Below are positions 23,530 through 32,706 of a DNA stretch of 33,846 nt, in pieces (position 1 is the stretch's first letter; every line of letters begins with the position of its first letter). Source of the stretch: Alphaproteobacteria bacterium (lineage in GTDB: Bacteria; Pseudomonadota; Alphaproteobacteria; RF32; CAG-239); NCBI GenBank assembly GCA_017935485.1, contig JAGBHO010000044.1:1-33846 (forward strand), in the 5' to 3' direction. Made by a program: the position numbers and the translations under genes. The notes under the pieces were generated by a model. It did no database searches. It was given only the letters and a program-made list of their open reading frames with translations, and had not been told where the DNA came from.

Positions 23530-24753
23530 TTATATTTTGGCTTTGATAAAAGGCATCGGGTCTACCGGAACGCCGTTATACAAAATTTCATAATGCAGGT
23601 GCGGCCCTGTAGAGCGGCCGGTACTGCCGACTTCGCCCAAAGCCGTATTGAATTTTACTTCATCGCCTTTTTTTACATAAATTTTATTCATATGGCCATA
23701 TTTGGTCTTAAAACCGTTGCCGTGATTGACTTCAACCATATAGCCATACCCTTTCATCCAGCCGGCATAGGTCACTTTTCCCTTTGCCTGAACGCTGATT
23801 TTATTTCCGGTACGGCTGGCCAAATCCACGCCTTTGTGAGAAGCGCGCTTGTTTTGGAAAGGATCCGAACGGGAACCGAACGGCGATGTCAACCAGTAGC
23901 TCCAAACCGGCTTGCCAATCGGAACAGATTTGACAACTTCACGATAGTACTCCAAATCCTGCACAGAATCATAAATGGCGCTGACCCTTTTACTGATTTC
24001 TTTGTCTTTAATCTTTGATTTTTCCGGAACATAAAGCCCGCCTTTGCCTTCTTTGCGATTGGCAAGGGCATTGAAATACAACCCCTTTTGTTTGAGCGGA
24101 ACATTGATGCTGCTAAAAGCTTTCTTGATTTTATCCACTTCTTTAGCCGCAATTTTTTTAACCTGTTCCAAAACTTCCGTTTCCGCGCCGCGGATATCCT
24201 CGACGGTATTTTCCAAAGCAGCTACTTTTTTCTTCAGCTCGTCGCGCTCGGATATGGCAATATCACGCTGGAGCAGAGCCTCGTTGATCGTAACCTTTTC
24301 TGATACGACGGCCTCATCAATCCAATTATTTTCCGCCTGTATCTGTTTGATTTTTTCTTCCAGCACCGCCGCCTGACGCTTGTAATTTTCAATATCGCTT
24401 TTTTTCTGGGCGGCTGCAGTTTTGGGATCGGCCAAAACGTTTTCAATTTTGTCATGAAGAATTACAAAATTGGTCATCAGATCCAAATAAGCATCGCGGG
24501 TTTTTACGAGTTCGGCGTCTTTGTTATACAGAATATTGCCGGTTTTATTGTATAAATGATAGGAATAAAAACTCCAGATACCGATACAGAGAATCAGACA
24601 TAAAGATACGACCTGAGTACGGGAACTGATGGTTATCACCCGTGCCCGCCCTTGTGTCCTGAAAATAAATTCTTTAGCAGCAAAAAAACTCTTTTTTTCT
24701 TTATAGCTTATATAATTATCTTTTTTCTTTCTGCCGAAAATCTTAAACTTCAT
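23530..24753 (-). CDS. M23-family peptidoglycan endopeptidase, membrane-anchored
   Basis: LytM-type zinc peptidase that cuts peptide cross-links in the wall. Order in the 407-residue protein: a basic cytoplasmic N-terminus, a membrane segment (about 47-67, VVSLCLILCIGIWSFYSYHL), a long coiled coil (about 75-215) and the M23 domain (about 300-395). Zinc ligands are present: SHKGVDLAS (HxxxD) and TGPHLHYEI (HxH). Two adjacent ATGs occur; the second (24753) sits 6 bases from AAAGG and is preferred. Intact ligands suggest an active enzyme rather than an EnvC-like activator. It is co-directional with bactofilin 10 bp downstream. Confidence 0.92.
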   Translation of the reverse strand: MKFKIFGRKKKDNYISYKEKKSFFAAKEFIFRTQGRARVITISSRTQVVSLCLILCIGIWSFYSYHLYNKTGNILYNKDAELVKTRDAYLDLMTNFVILHDKIENVLADPKTAAAQKKSDIENYKRQAAVLEEKIKQIQAENNWIDEAVVSEKVTINEALLQRDIAISERDELKKKVAALENTVEDIRGAETEVLEQVKKIAAKEVDKIKKAFSSINVPLKQKGLYFNALANRKEGKGGLYVPEKSKIKDKEISKRVSAIYDSVQDLEYYREVVKSVPIGKPVWSYWLTSPFGSRSDPFQNKRASHKGVDLASRTGNKISVQAKGKVTYAGWMKGYGYMVEVNHGNGFKTKYGHMNKIYVKKGDEVKFNTALGEVGSTGRSTGPHLHYEILYNGVPVDPMPFIKAKI

Positions 24754-24909
24754 CATAAACCTTTAAATTTTAACAGTTTTTGCAAACGTGTTAGCTGTTT
24801 ATAACAGAAAAAATTTTAAAAATACAGCTTTTTTATGCGCCTATTCCCCGCACAAAAGCAAGCCGTTGAATTTTCAGCATATATTTAAAGATGTTTTTGT
24901 GGATTTTTG

Positions 24910-25242
24910 CTAATTTATCTTTTTTATCTCCCCCTCATCGAGGATAATAAACTCGTCCGGCCCGGCCATATTGAGCACGACACGGGCTCTTTCCTCCAGC
25001 AAATCGAGATCAAGGCTGGAAGATGACAAAAGGCGGACTTTATCTTCCAAACGGACTTTTTGATTGTGATAATTTTCAGCAACGCGGCGGGCTTCCGTAA
25101 TCTCCTGACGAAGATACATATAACGCAGGAATCCGCGCTCGCCGTTGACCGCATGGTACCCAAAATAGATAAACAACAAAATGCAAACCAGAAGCAGCCC
25201 GGAATTTTTTAACCGGTTTTGAAGTTCTGAAAATATCCCCAT
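24910..25242 (-). CDS. ftsB: FtsB/DivIC-family cell division protein
   Basis: Small bitopic septum protein. The 110 residues show a cytoplasmic N-terminus, a membrane helix (about 15-30, GLLLVCILLFIYFGYHAV), the short YHAVNGERGFLRYMYLRQEI junction, a coiled coil (about 40-75) and a C-terminal EERARVVLNMAGPDEFIIL segment typical of the family. It would act with FtsL and FtsQ in the periplasm to control septal wall synthesis. It stands alone here, about 150 bp upstream of the M23 gene in the same direction. Eno or pdhA, common neighbours in alphaproteobacteria, are absent. Confidence 0.85.
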   Translation of the reverse strand: MGIFSELQNRLKNSGLLLVCILLFIYFGYHAVNGERGFLRYMYLRQEITEARRVAENYHNQKVRLEDKVRLLSSSSLDLDLLEERARVVLNMAGPDEFIILDEGEIKKIN

Positions 25243-25339
25243 TTTTTCTTTCCGTTTTTTATTTTCCTTTCTTATAAATCAGCATATTTAAGTTAAAAAA
25301 AAGTTACAGCTTACCGGCAAAATTGCCTTATTTTAAACA

Positions 25340-25373
25340 AAAAACAAACCGACGCGCGGCCGGCTTGTTTTTG
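25340..25373 (-). terminator. Terminator after the lipoprotein gene
   Basis: On the minus strand AACAAGCCG pairs with CGGTTTGTT (one G-T pair) and is followed by T-rich sequence, 12-45 bp past the stop codon. Confidence 0.75.
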
Positions 25374-25384
25374 TTTGTTTTTCA

Positions 25385-25798
25385 TTAATATGCAACGCAG
25401 TTGTTGCCGCTCCATCTCCACCCCGTAATGATGCCGTTTTGGACAAGAAACGACGTCTGGCAGGTATATTCCGTTTCATATCCGACCAACTCGGTCGTAT
25501 TCATAAAGTTAGAAGATTGGCTCGGATAAGGCTGGACGGTTACCTCATTGCCCGGGACATAGCCCTGATTAAAAATAATGTATTCGCTGGGGACATAAAC
25601 ATCGTTGGCTTTGATATAAGTCATTATGCTGTCGCCATTGGCAAACATTTTGACATGTGCCGGACGCCCCCATTTTTCCTGTAATGAAACGGCAGACTTT
25701 CCAACCCATTTTTGCAGTTTGTTATCATAGTTGGCCGATGTTGCGCAGCTGAACAAAAAGATTGTGCTCAAAACTGCCAATAAAACTTTTTTACCCAT
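25385..25798 (-). CDS. Small lipoprotein, SmpA/BamE-like pattern
   Basis: From the ATG behind a strong GGAGG site (25798) the product has 137 residues. It has a lipoprotein signal peptide with lipobox LFSC (cysteine near residue 18). The mature start is CATSANYDNKLQKWVGKS, and the segment WVGKSAVSLQEKWGRPAHVK then TYIK follows the loop-helix pattern seen in BamE/SmpA-type small lipoproteins. The C-terminal half (TEYTCQTSFLVQNGIITGWRWSGNNC) has two cysteines that could form a disulphide bond. Envelope location is well supported; the exact role is not known. Confidence 0.75.
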   Translation of the reverse strand: MGKKVLLAVLSTIFLFSCATSANYDNKLQKWVGKSAVSLQEKWGRPAHVKMFANGDSIMTYIKANDVYVPSEYIIFNQGYVPGNEVTVQPYPSQSSNFMNTTELVGYETEYTCQTSFLVQNGIITGWRWSGNNCVAY

Positions 25799-25914
25799 AT
25801 TCCCTCCTTTTTTGCTAATTCTCTCCATTCTTAGATAAACACCACAAGCTTTTTTTCAATATTGTAAATTTTAATATTGCATTTTTGATTTTAAAAATAT
25901 AGAGTAGTGCCAGT

Positions 25915-25990
<76 letters not shown>

Positions 25991-26191
25991 TTTTTTTACT
26001 TAATGCAAAACTACGAATACTTCATATCCGTAGTTTTGGCGTTGCCAGCTCTGGCTCGTAAATGTTTAAAACATTAACTCGCTGCGGTCAGCTCTTTTGT
26101 AACATCGGTTTCCGCCTCTGCGGCGTTGCCGCTTAACAAAAAAGCTTCTTCCGGTAAAAAAATTGACGTTAAGTCAACTTTTTTATCCTCA
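25991..26191. other. Non-coding spacer between tRNA-Thr and its partial copy
   Basis: No gene is visible. It holds a perfect 10-bp inverted repeat (26006-26015 with 26029-26038), which lacks a T-run; a palindrome-like AATGTTT/AAACATT near 26060-26075; and a terminator-type hairpin at 26156-26184. The mixture looks like the scar of an inserted or deleted element. Confidence 0.5.
26156..26184. terminator. Terminator-like hairpin in the tRNA-Thr spacer
   Basis: TTGAC (26163-26167) pairs with GTCAA (26173-26177), extended by an A-run on the left and a T-run on the right. It can act in both directions. Confidence 0.7.
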
Positions 26192-26239
26192 GCGCATCGC
26201 AATGGTGGGTCGGGGGTTCAAATCCTTTAATCGGCACCA
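26192..26239 (+). pseudogene. Decayed 3' half of tRNA-Thr (possible attachment site)
   Basis: From about 26205 to 26239 the sequence repeats the 3' part of tRNA-Thr (variable loop, T-arm, acceptor strand and CCA) with a single C-to-T change in the T-stem. Weaker similarity continues left into the anticodon arm, with small deletions. The 5' half is missing, so it cannot be a working tRNA. A repeated tRNA 3' end is the usual mark of a site-specific integration event, or of a collapsed tandem tRNA duplicate. Confidence 0.75.
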
Positions 26240-26261
26240 TTTTTATTGAAATACTTCCAAA

Positions 26262-26879
26262 ATGAAAAAACACTGGTCAAAAGTTCAATATCTGCATAAT
26301 ACCGTAAAGAATCCCAACATTATCATTAAAGGCACAAAAAGTTATTACAGCAATGCCTGGACTGAGGATTTTGAAAGTTATGCCGTCCGCTATCTGTACG
26401 GTGATGAATACAGTCTTCAAAACTGGCAGCCGCAATGGAAAATTGACAAGCTTTATATCGGAAATTATGTGTGCATCGGCGCAGAAAGCATTATTCTGAT
26501 GGGAGGCAACAGCACGCACCGCAATGACTGGTTCTCCAATTATCCTTTTATGGATAAGATTACGGAGGCTTATCAGGGAAAAGGCGATACCATTATTAAA
26601 GATGCCGTATGGATCGGAATGCGGGCTATGATTATGCCGGGCGTCCGGCTGGGCGAAGGCGCCGTTATTGCCGCCGGCAGCGTTGTTACCAAAGATGTGC
26701 CGCCTTATGCCGTTGTCGGCGGGAATCCGGCAAAAATTATCAAATACCGTTTTCCGCAAGACGTGATTGACCGAATTCTTGCATTGAAAATTTATGACCG
26801 CCCCGAAGAAGAAATTGAGGCCAAACACGCCGCCTTGTGTTCCGATGACGCGAAAATACTGGTCAAAGCCTTCGGATAA
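26262..26879 (+). CDS. CatB/XAT-type hexapeptide acetyltransferase
   Basis: Acetyl-CoA-dependent O-acetyltransferase of the left-handed beta-helix class, the fold of type B chloramphenicol and streptogramin acetyltransferases. The 205-residue length is typical. [20 protein letters not shown] leads into [19 protein letters not shown] (about 64-82) and [15 protein letters not shown], whose histidine is the expected catalytic base. Hexapeptide repeats [20 protein letters not shown] follow, and [20 protein letters not shown] is the family signature. It begins 22 bp after the tRNA-Thr fragment, with no clear ribosome binding site. Real substrate unknown: the same fold includes antibiotic-modifying and sugar-modifying enzymes, so resistance should not be assumed. 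Confidence 0.88.
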   Translation: MKKHWSKVQYLHNTVKNPNIIIKGTKSYYSNAWTEDFESYAVRYLYGDEYSLQNWQPQWKIDKLYIGNYVCIGAESIILMGGNSTHRNDWFSNYPFMDKITEAYQGKGDTIIKDAVWIGMRAMIMPGVRLGEGAVIAAGSVVTKDVPPYAVVGGNPAKIIKYRFPQDVIDRILALKIYDRPEEEIEAKHAALCSDDAKILVKAFG

Positions 26880-26952
26880 AAAAGTTCCGCCACACTGTTG
26901 ACTCTTAAGCGAATCCATAATACACAACACTTATTAAGATAAGAGGTTTGTT

Positions 26953-28869
26953 ATGGCGGAAGAGAAGCAGAATAATATTGCAGAAATTTTTAATACCGAA
27001 AAAGGCGGTATTGCGATTTTATATGACGGTATTTGGGGAATCGGCAAAACACATGACTGGAACAACGAAATCAGCCCCAAACTTCAGATCAGGGAAAAAT
27101 ATTATGTTTCTTTATTCGGACTGAAAAATGCCGCTGAGATAAAAGATGCTCTGTTGACAGACCATTTTAAGCAAAACCAGCATCCGGTTTGGCGCGCTTT
27201 TGTTTTTTTGTTGTTTTCTTTGGCTGCCGCACATCATCTTTGGCCGTATAGAAATGAAATCTTTAACCTGACATCGTCATTATCATACAATTTTGCCGGC
27301 AATTTCATAATTCTGGCTTTGTTAGTTTTGGTTCTGGCTGCTGCGGCATGGATGACCTTTTCATTTATCAATATTATTTTTTATAAATACATCGGACAAA
27401 GCCCGAGAGATATTTTGATTAATGCTTTTATTAAAAACGGTTCGGTTATTTGTTTTGACGATTTTGAGCGGTTGTCAGACGAATCGGCCAAGAAAGAAGC
27501 TCTGGCTTATTTTTCCAAACTTGTCAAAGAATACGACATGAAAGTTTTGGTTATTGCCAATTATCATGATCCCAGAAATCCGTGTAAAGATAATGATCCG
27601 GCAATCATTTATAAAGAAAAAGTTTTTGATTATTATTTTCAGAAAACAGACGGATACGACTTTGAACAGGAGATTAAAGACAAGCTGAAAAATTATCCCG
27701 ACGCCCAGGAAATTTTTTTAAACTTTTATACTCTCCTGCAAGCTGACGAATATTCTCCGCTAACCGCAAAAAACTTTAGAATCTGCAAAAGAGTTCTCCG
27801 TAACGTCAAACGTTTTTGCAAAGAGATTAAAAGTATCGGGCACCTGCCGCAAGAATATCACATGGCAGTCAGATGTGTTATCAGAATCAGTTTTTTAAAT
27901 GAATTCGGAAAGAACAATCAAATTGACAACAGCATTTATTATAAAATTGACCAAGACGGCCAAAAACCGCTTTCACCGGAAGAAGCCGTCGAAGTGCTTG
28001 CTTTCAATGACAATCATAAGAATGTTGTTTATTTTCCCGAGCTCAGAAAATTTGTTACCGACAATCAATATAACAAAGAAAAACTGCGGCAGGAACTGTA
28101 CCCTGAGGAGCAGAACAACCTGACTTATTTTGAAAAGAGCCTGTTTGCCATCAACACCGGCGGTTTATATAATAGTCGTCAGGCCGATATTGAAAAACAG
28201 CTTGAACCTGTTGAAAAGGCACTGAACAACGTTCAAAAGCCTTTGTTTTCCCAAATTGCAAACATTATTCCGGCATTCAGCCGTTACAGCTACATTACAT
28301 TTATTTTATATCCTGACGATGTTTTAAAAAAACTTGATAATCTTTTTAGCAGAATAGTTAAAGAACTTGACACTTTTTCCAATATTGAACTTGAGTCTTT
28401 TTTGCTTGAAATATGGCATAAGTATGTTTTTGGAAATTATTTTTTCGGAGACAAACACCAGAACATCTCTCAATCTTATGCTTCAAGATTCAAAAAGACC
28501 CTTATAGCTTTGCTTTATCTGAAACCTTATTTTGATCCTGATAAACTATATTCTGACATGAGATCAAATTTTCCGGCAGCCGTGGCGCAGCTTTGGGGAT
28601 TGTCAGGCAAAATGCTGCTTTGCGAAGGTCTGAACACCCTGTTTGAAAATGATTTCGGAAAATATCTGGATCTGATCCGAATGATTACAGCCTTTGCAGA
28701 GACAGAGGGGCAGGCACCGATTTGCCGAGAAATAAATTTAGTCAATCTTGTCCGGCACGAACTTTATGACAGTCTGGATTTTGCTTTGCAACATACGCCG
28801 ACAAAAGCAAAACATGACATCAGCATGTTGCAAAACCTGAAAGACAATCTGGACGCGCTAAAACCTTAA
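26953..28869 (+). CDS. KAP-like membrane P-loop NTPase
   Basis: A 638-residue protein. Walker A is YDGIWGIGKTHDW (about 24-36). Two hydrophobic segments lie at about 80-97 and 115-143. Walker B is ICFDDFERLSDES (about 166-178). Membrane helices inserted between Walker A and Walker B are the hallmark of the KAP family of predicted NTPases, which are tethered to the inner membrane and often sit in mobile or defence-related contexts. The remaining 450 residues are helical with no recognised effector domain. GAGG precedes the ATG. It is convergent with murD, the stops sharing four bases. Its closeness to the tRNA-Thr fragment hints at an acquired gene. Function not shown. Confidence 0.75.
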   Translation: MAEEKQNNIAEIFNTEKGGIAILYDGIWGIGKTHDWNNEISPKLQIREKYYVSLFGLKNAAEIKDALLTDHFKQNQHPVWRAFVFLLFSLAAAHHLWPYRNEIFNLTSSLSYNFAGNFIILALLVLVLAAAAWMTFSFINIIFYKYIGQSPRDILINAFIKNGSVICFDDFERLSDESAKKEALAYFSKLVKEYDMKVLVIANYHDPRNPCKDNDPAIIYKEKVFDYYFQKTDGYDFEQEIKDKLKNYPDAQEIFLNFYTLLQADEYSPLTAKNFRICKRVLRNVKRFCKEIKSIGHLPQEYHMAVRCVIRISFLNEFGKNNQIDNSIYYKIDQDGQKPLSPEEAVEVLAFNDNHKNVVYFPELRKFVTDNQYNKEKLRQELYPEEQNNLTYFEKSLFAINTGGLYNSRQADIEKQLEPVEKALNNVQKPLFSQIANIIPAFSRYSYITFILYPDDVLKKLDNLFSRIVKELDTFSNIELESFLLEIWHKYVFGNYFFGDKHQNISQSYASRFKKTLIALLYLKPYFDPDKLYSDMRSNFPAAVAQLWGLSGKMLLCEGLNTLFENDFGKYLDLIRMITAFAETEGQAPICREINLVNLVRHELYDSLDFALQHTPTKAKHDISMLQNLKDNLDALKP

Positions 28870-30233
28870 TTCCCTTTTATCAATTCGTTGACAATGCCGA
28901 TAAAATGCCGGCCGCGTTCGACAAAGTTTTTATAAAAACCAAAGCTCGGCGCAGTCGGAGAAAACAGTACTATCCCTCCTTTATCCGCCGTCAAAACTTC
29001 ATTTGCTTTGGCTACGGCTTCTTCCAAAGTCTGCGGTTCCAGCAAAACAAAATCCGGACGGGTCACGTATTTTCTGAGAGCTTCTGCCAGATAAGGGCCG
29101 CTTTGATACAAGGCGCAGACCATTTTGACCTTCGAATTTTCCTGAACATAACGGGCGTAGTCGTCATAGTTCTGCTCCAGATATTGCCCGCCGGAAATCA
29201 GAACCATATCCTCATCAAAACTTTTCATGCCGCCGATGGCCGCTTCCGGAGCGGTTGAGATACTGTCATTAATAAACAAAACGCCATTGCAGAGCGCAAC
29301 TTTTTGCAGGCGGTGTTCCAAAGGTTCAAAAGTTTTCAAAGCCTCTGCCGCAGCACGGATATTCAGCCCCAGCTCGCGGAGAATCGAAAACACTCCGGCC
29401 AGATTATCCAGATTATGATTGCCGTTTATTTTCAGTTCGTTGATGTTAAGCAAACATTCATTCTGCCACCAGAGTTCTTTTCCTTCGGCATGAAAATTCT
29501 CCGGCCGGTTATAAAATTTTTTATTCTTTCCGTTATAAGGCCGGCAATATTCTTTGAGCTGTTCATTGCGGTCATTCACAAAAAAGACATCGTCCTCTTT
29601 CTGATTGGCAATCAAATGAATTTTGTCGCGGCAGTAGTTCTCATGGCCGCGATGCCAGTCGCCGTGCACGTAATACAAATTTGTGAACATGGCCAGATGC
29701 GGCGAATTGTGCAGATCGGCAGCCTGATAACTTGAAAATTCACATACGGCATAATCATATTGTCCGTCAATCAGCTCAATCATCGGCTTTCCGATATTTC
29801 CACCCAACCCGACATTCATCCCCAATGCTTTCATCATGTGATACATGGCGGATACGCTGGTGCTTTTGCCTTTTGAACCGCTGACGCCGATAACCTTGCA
29901 ATGCGGCTGGTTTGTCCGGATTTCATCAAGAAAAATATCTGATGACGACGTTACGGGAATCCCCTCTTCTTTGGCGCGGACAATTTCATCGCGATAGGCG
30001 CTGACGCCGGGAGATTTTATAATCACGTCCATTTGCGGCAGAAGCTCTTGCAGTTCGTCACCAAAATACACATTCATCTCTTTGTATTTATCCGGAATGT
30101 CAAACGGTTTGTCGCTATAAATCCGGATATTTCCGCTCAGATTGTGTTTTTGCAAATAGTCCAACACCGCCGACCCCTCGGTTCCCAACCCCCAAAGCAG
30201 AATATTTTTATTTTTCAGATTCTTCAGCAGCAT
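28866..30233 (-). CDS. murD: MurD-family ligase, resembling the MurD2 type
   Basis: Adds glutamate to UDP-MurNAc-L-Ala, or a related step. Start at the ATG behind GAAAGGA (30233), 455 residues; an upstream in-frame start would lie inside the channel gene. Features: N-terminal nucleotide-binding LLWGLGTEGSAV, KSPGVSAYR, P-loop GVSGSKGKSTS (116-126), FSSYQAADL, GDWHRGHENYCRDK (191-204), EHR (306-308), NDSIST (322-327) and a C-terminal SPTAPSFGFYKNFVERGRHF. Canonical MurD has NDSKATN and SPAxASfD at the last two places. The variant residues match what I recall of MurD2, the UDP-MurNAc-L-Ala L-glutamate ligase of Xanthomonas that works with the epimerase MurL. It overlaps the channel gene by 26 bp and lies outside any division/wall cluster. 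Confidence 0.85.
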   Translation of the reverse strand: MLLKNLKNKNILLWGLGTEGSAVLDYLQKHNLSGNIRIYSDKPFDIPDKYKEMNVYFGDELQELLPQMDVIIKSPGVSAYRDEIVRAKEEGIPVTSSSDIFLDEIRTNQPHCKVIGVSGSKGKSTSVSAMYHMMKALGMNVGLGGNIGKPMIELIDGQYDYAVCEFSSYQAADLHNSPHLAMFTNLYYVHGDWHRGHENYCRDKIHLIANQKEDDVFFVNDRNEQLKEYCRPYNGKNKKFYNRPENFHAEGKELWWQNECLLNINELKINGNHNLDNLAGVFSILRELGLNIRAAAEALKTFEPLEHRLQKVALCNGVLFINDSISTAPEAAIGGMKSFDEDMVLISGGQYLEQNYDDYARYVQENSKVKMVCALYQSGPYLAEALRKYVTRPDFVLLEPQTLEEAVAKANEVLTADKGGIVLFSPTAPSFGFYKNFVERGRHFIGIVNELIKGN

Positions 30234-32691
30234 TTTTACTTCCTTTCTTTTTGTTGGCGGCGTAGAACTGGCTTTCGGTTGCCTTGGAAACCTCACTGCC
30301 GTGGTGAACGACGAGCTGGTTGAACGGAATTTCAATTCCTTCTTCCCTGAAGCGGCGGTTGATTTCATAGCGCAAATCGCTCGGAACTATCCAGCCTTCC
30401 CAGATATCGCTGACATAAACACGCAGTTCAAATTCCAGACTGCTGGCGCCAAAATCCTGAAACAATACATACGGCGCCGGTTTTTTGAGAACCTTCCGGT
30501 TGCTTTGCGCGGCTTCCAGCAAAATTGCCCTGACCTGATCGGTATCAGAACCGTAAGCAACCCCGACCTTAATGGCATAACGCGCCCAATTGTTGCTGTG
30601 CGTCAGGTTGGTTACCGTACCGGAAAGCAGCGACGCGTTCGGAATAATGACGCTGGAACGTTTGAATGTTTCGACTTCGGTCGAGCGGATATTGATTTGT
30701 TTGACCTTGCCTTCCTCGCCGTTGATAATCACCCAGTCGCCGACCTTAATCGGACGTTCAAACAACAAGATAATGCCGGATACAAAGTTATTAACCACAT
30801 TCTGCAGACCCAAACCGATACCGACTGACAAAGCACCGGCAACCAGCGCGAAGTTTCTCAGGTTTCCGCCCATTATGGCAAAAGACAGCAATGCAGCTAT
30901 GGTAAAGCCGAAGAAACCGAATCCGGAAGCCAGAGAATGTTTTAACCCGTCATCCATATCCATTTTGCCCAGAACATTATTCAGCAGCCGCACTTTCATG
31001 GCGCGAACCGCGGCAATGGCAAAGAAAAACACTATCAGGCCGATGATAATGGCGAGCGGCGAGATTTCTATGCCGCCGACCGTAAATCCGGTCATGACTT
31101 TAATGGTAGTCTGGATTAAAATATCAGTTGACACGCCCCACAGGCTCAGAAGTATCAGGCCGCCGAGGATAATGAAAACCGGATCCAGCACCAGTCCCGA
31201 CCAGAAGTTTATTTTGCGGATTATCTTGCGGCGCAGGCGGAAAGTATGCACCCAAAAACGCCATAACAACATGCGGCGCAACGCCTCGTTAACAGCCTTA
31301 CGGAAAATAACGATTGCACCGACGACCAATACCGAGGCAATAAGTTTGTTAAAGATAAATGCCGACAGGTAAGGATAGCCGAAGAGCGAAAGCAAAAACA
31401 CGCCCAATGCAAAAACAGAGGTCAGAAACGTGATTTTGAGCGAACGGCTCAGCGCCTCATCGTCTCCGTCACCGTCATCCTGAGCCGAATCGTCATCTTC
31501 CTCGTTTTCCGGCAGGTCTTCCCACACCAGCCGTTTGACAATCCAGGCAATGGAGAAGGCCTTGGCCGCGTTGGAAACCGAGGTTAAAAACCCGATGAGT
31601 TCCAAAGAGTAACCGGCTTTTTCGGCAACATATTCAAGATACGCTGTCAGCCCGATCAGCAAGATACTGACATAAACGGCATGGGTAACTTTTATGGCTT
31701 TGTCCGTTGAAAAGCTTATCAACCGCCAGCGCTCGTTATACGGCGCAAAGATTACCCGCGCGACCGCCTTGCAAAGAATCATTACCAGCGTAAAATACAA
31801 AAAGCTGTTTATCAAAATGCCGAAGAAACCCAGCGTCATCACCTGTGAATTGAGCATCCACAGCAGCAGTCCGCCGATTAAGAACGCGGGAATCACGCCA
31901 TACCCGACCGCAACGGCGATTGCCGCCGAAACCTTGCGGCCGTACGAAATGTGCTCCAGAGAATTGTCGTATCCAAAGTGCCGCATAATGAAAAAGCGCA
32001 AATAAATGCCAAGCCACAGGCACAACAGAAAGATGACCGTTACCGGCAGCAGGTTGGATTTTACAAAATCGCGCCCTTCGGTATTGAGCTCCTGAAACCA
32101 GTCTACCGGCGAACGGATGGCATCTATGCCGAATTCGACAAACAAGCGCGCGTCATTAAAGAACACGGCCGGATAAATCAACGGCAGCTGACGTTCCATC
32201 AGGTTTCCCAAAAGTTTTTGATTGCGGACGTTGACAATCAGGCTGTCGAGTTCGTCAATGCGGGTCAGCATCAGGTCAATCTCGGCAATTTTGCTTTTCA
32301 GCGAAGAAGCTTCTTCCGAAAATTCTTTCCGTTTGCCGGCAATCAACGGCGGTTCGGAGCCGTCTGCCGGCGCTTCGCCCAGCGCATCTATGCGTTTTTG
32401 CACAAAATTCAGCTCTTTTTCAACCCGCTTTTTGCCGTCGGCCAATTGTGCTCTGGTTTCGCTCAAAAACTTTACCGTATTTGAAATTTCATTAACGGTG
32501 ATTTTATTGCTTTTAAGGCTTTCTTCCGTTTTGGTCAAAGATTTGCTGATTTCGCGATAGTTGACTTCCGGCGACGATATCGAATCGACGACACGGGTGC
32601 TGGCATCTACTTCAACCTCGTTTTTTGTTTGCGCGGATACCGGCGCGGCAAACATCATCACCCCGAGAAGAATCCTTAAAAGCCATTGCAT
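30208..32691 (-). CDS. Large MscS-family mechanosensitive channel
   Basis: A tension-gated channel protecting against osmotic downshock. The 827 residues contain a Sec signal peptide (1-20, cleaved near VSA-QT), a periplasmic coiled-coil region (about 45-165), many membrane helices (from about 205 on), an acidic cytoplasmic loop (ENEEDDDSAQDDGDGDDEAL, about 400-420) and the C-terminal MscS core (about 590-805). The core has the pore helix with FALVAGALSVGIGLGLQNVV, then NNFVSGIILLFERPIKVGDW and STEVETFKRSSVIIPNASLL, all strongly conserved. The size and layout match MscK/YbdG-type proteins rather than small MscS. AGGA lies ahead of the ATG; 15 bp separate it from the Asd-like gene upstream. 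Confidence 0.92.
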   Translation of the reverse strand: MQWLLRILLGVMMFAAPVSAQTKNEVEVDASTRVVDSISSPEVNYREISKSLTKTEESLKSNKITVNEISNTVKFLSETRAQLADGKKRVEKELNFVQKRIDALGEAPADGSEPPLIAGKRKEFSEEASSLKSKIAEIDLMLTRIDELDSLIVNVRNQKLLGNLMERQLPLIYPAVFFNDARLFVEFGIDAIRSPVDWFQELNTEGRDFVKSNLLPVTVIFLLCLWLGIYLRFFIMRHFGYDNSLEHISYGRKVSAAIAVAVGYGVIPAFLIGGLLLWMLNSQVMTLGFFGILINSFLYFTLVMILCKAVARVIFAPYNERWRLISFSTDKAIKVTHAVYVSILLIGLTAYLEYVAEKAGYSLELIGFLTSVSNAAKAFSIAWIVKRLVWEDLPENEEDDDSAQDDGDGDDEALSRSLKITFLTSVFALGVFLLSLFGYPYLSAFIFNKLIASVLVVGAIVIFRKAVNEALRRMLLWRFWVHTFRLRRKIIRKINFWSGLVLDPVFIILGGLILLSLWGVSTDILIQTTIKVMTGFTVGGIEISPLAIIIGLIVFFFAIAAVRAMKVRLLNNVLGKMDMDDGLKHSLASGFGFFGFTIAALLSFAIMGGNLRNFALVAGALSVGIGLGLQNVVNNFVSGIILLFERPIKVGDWVIINGEEGKVKQINIRSTEVETFKRSSVIIPNASLLSGTVTNLTHSNNWARYAIKVGVAYGSDTDQVRAILLEAAQSNRKVLKKPAPYVLFQDFGASSLEFELRVYVSDIWEGWIVPSDLRYEINRRFREEGIEIPFNQLVVHHGSEVSKATESQFYAANKKKGSKNAAEESEK

Positions 32692-32706
32692 TGCGGTATC
32701 CTTTCC

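Noticed and set aside
26262..26879. Calling the CatB-type protein a chloramphenicol resistance gene
   Set aside because: Only the XAT fold and catalytic histidine are visible; many members of the family modify other compounds.
30234..30368. 45-codon N-terminal extension of MurD
   Set aside because: It overlaps the channel gene; the ATG at 30233 has a strong GAAAGGA site and the usual MurD N-terminus.
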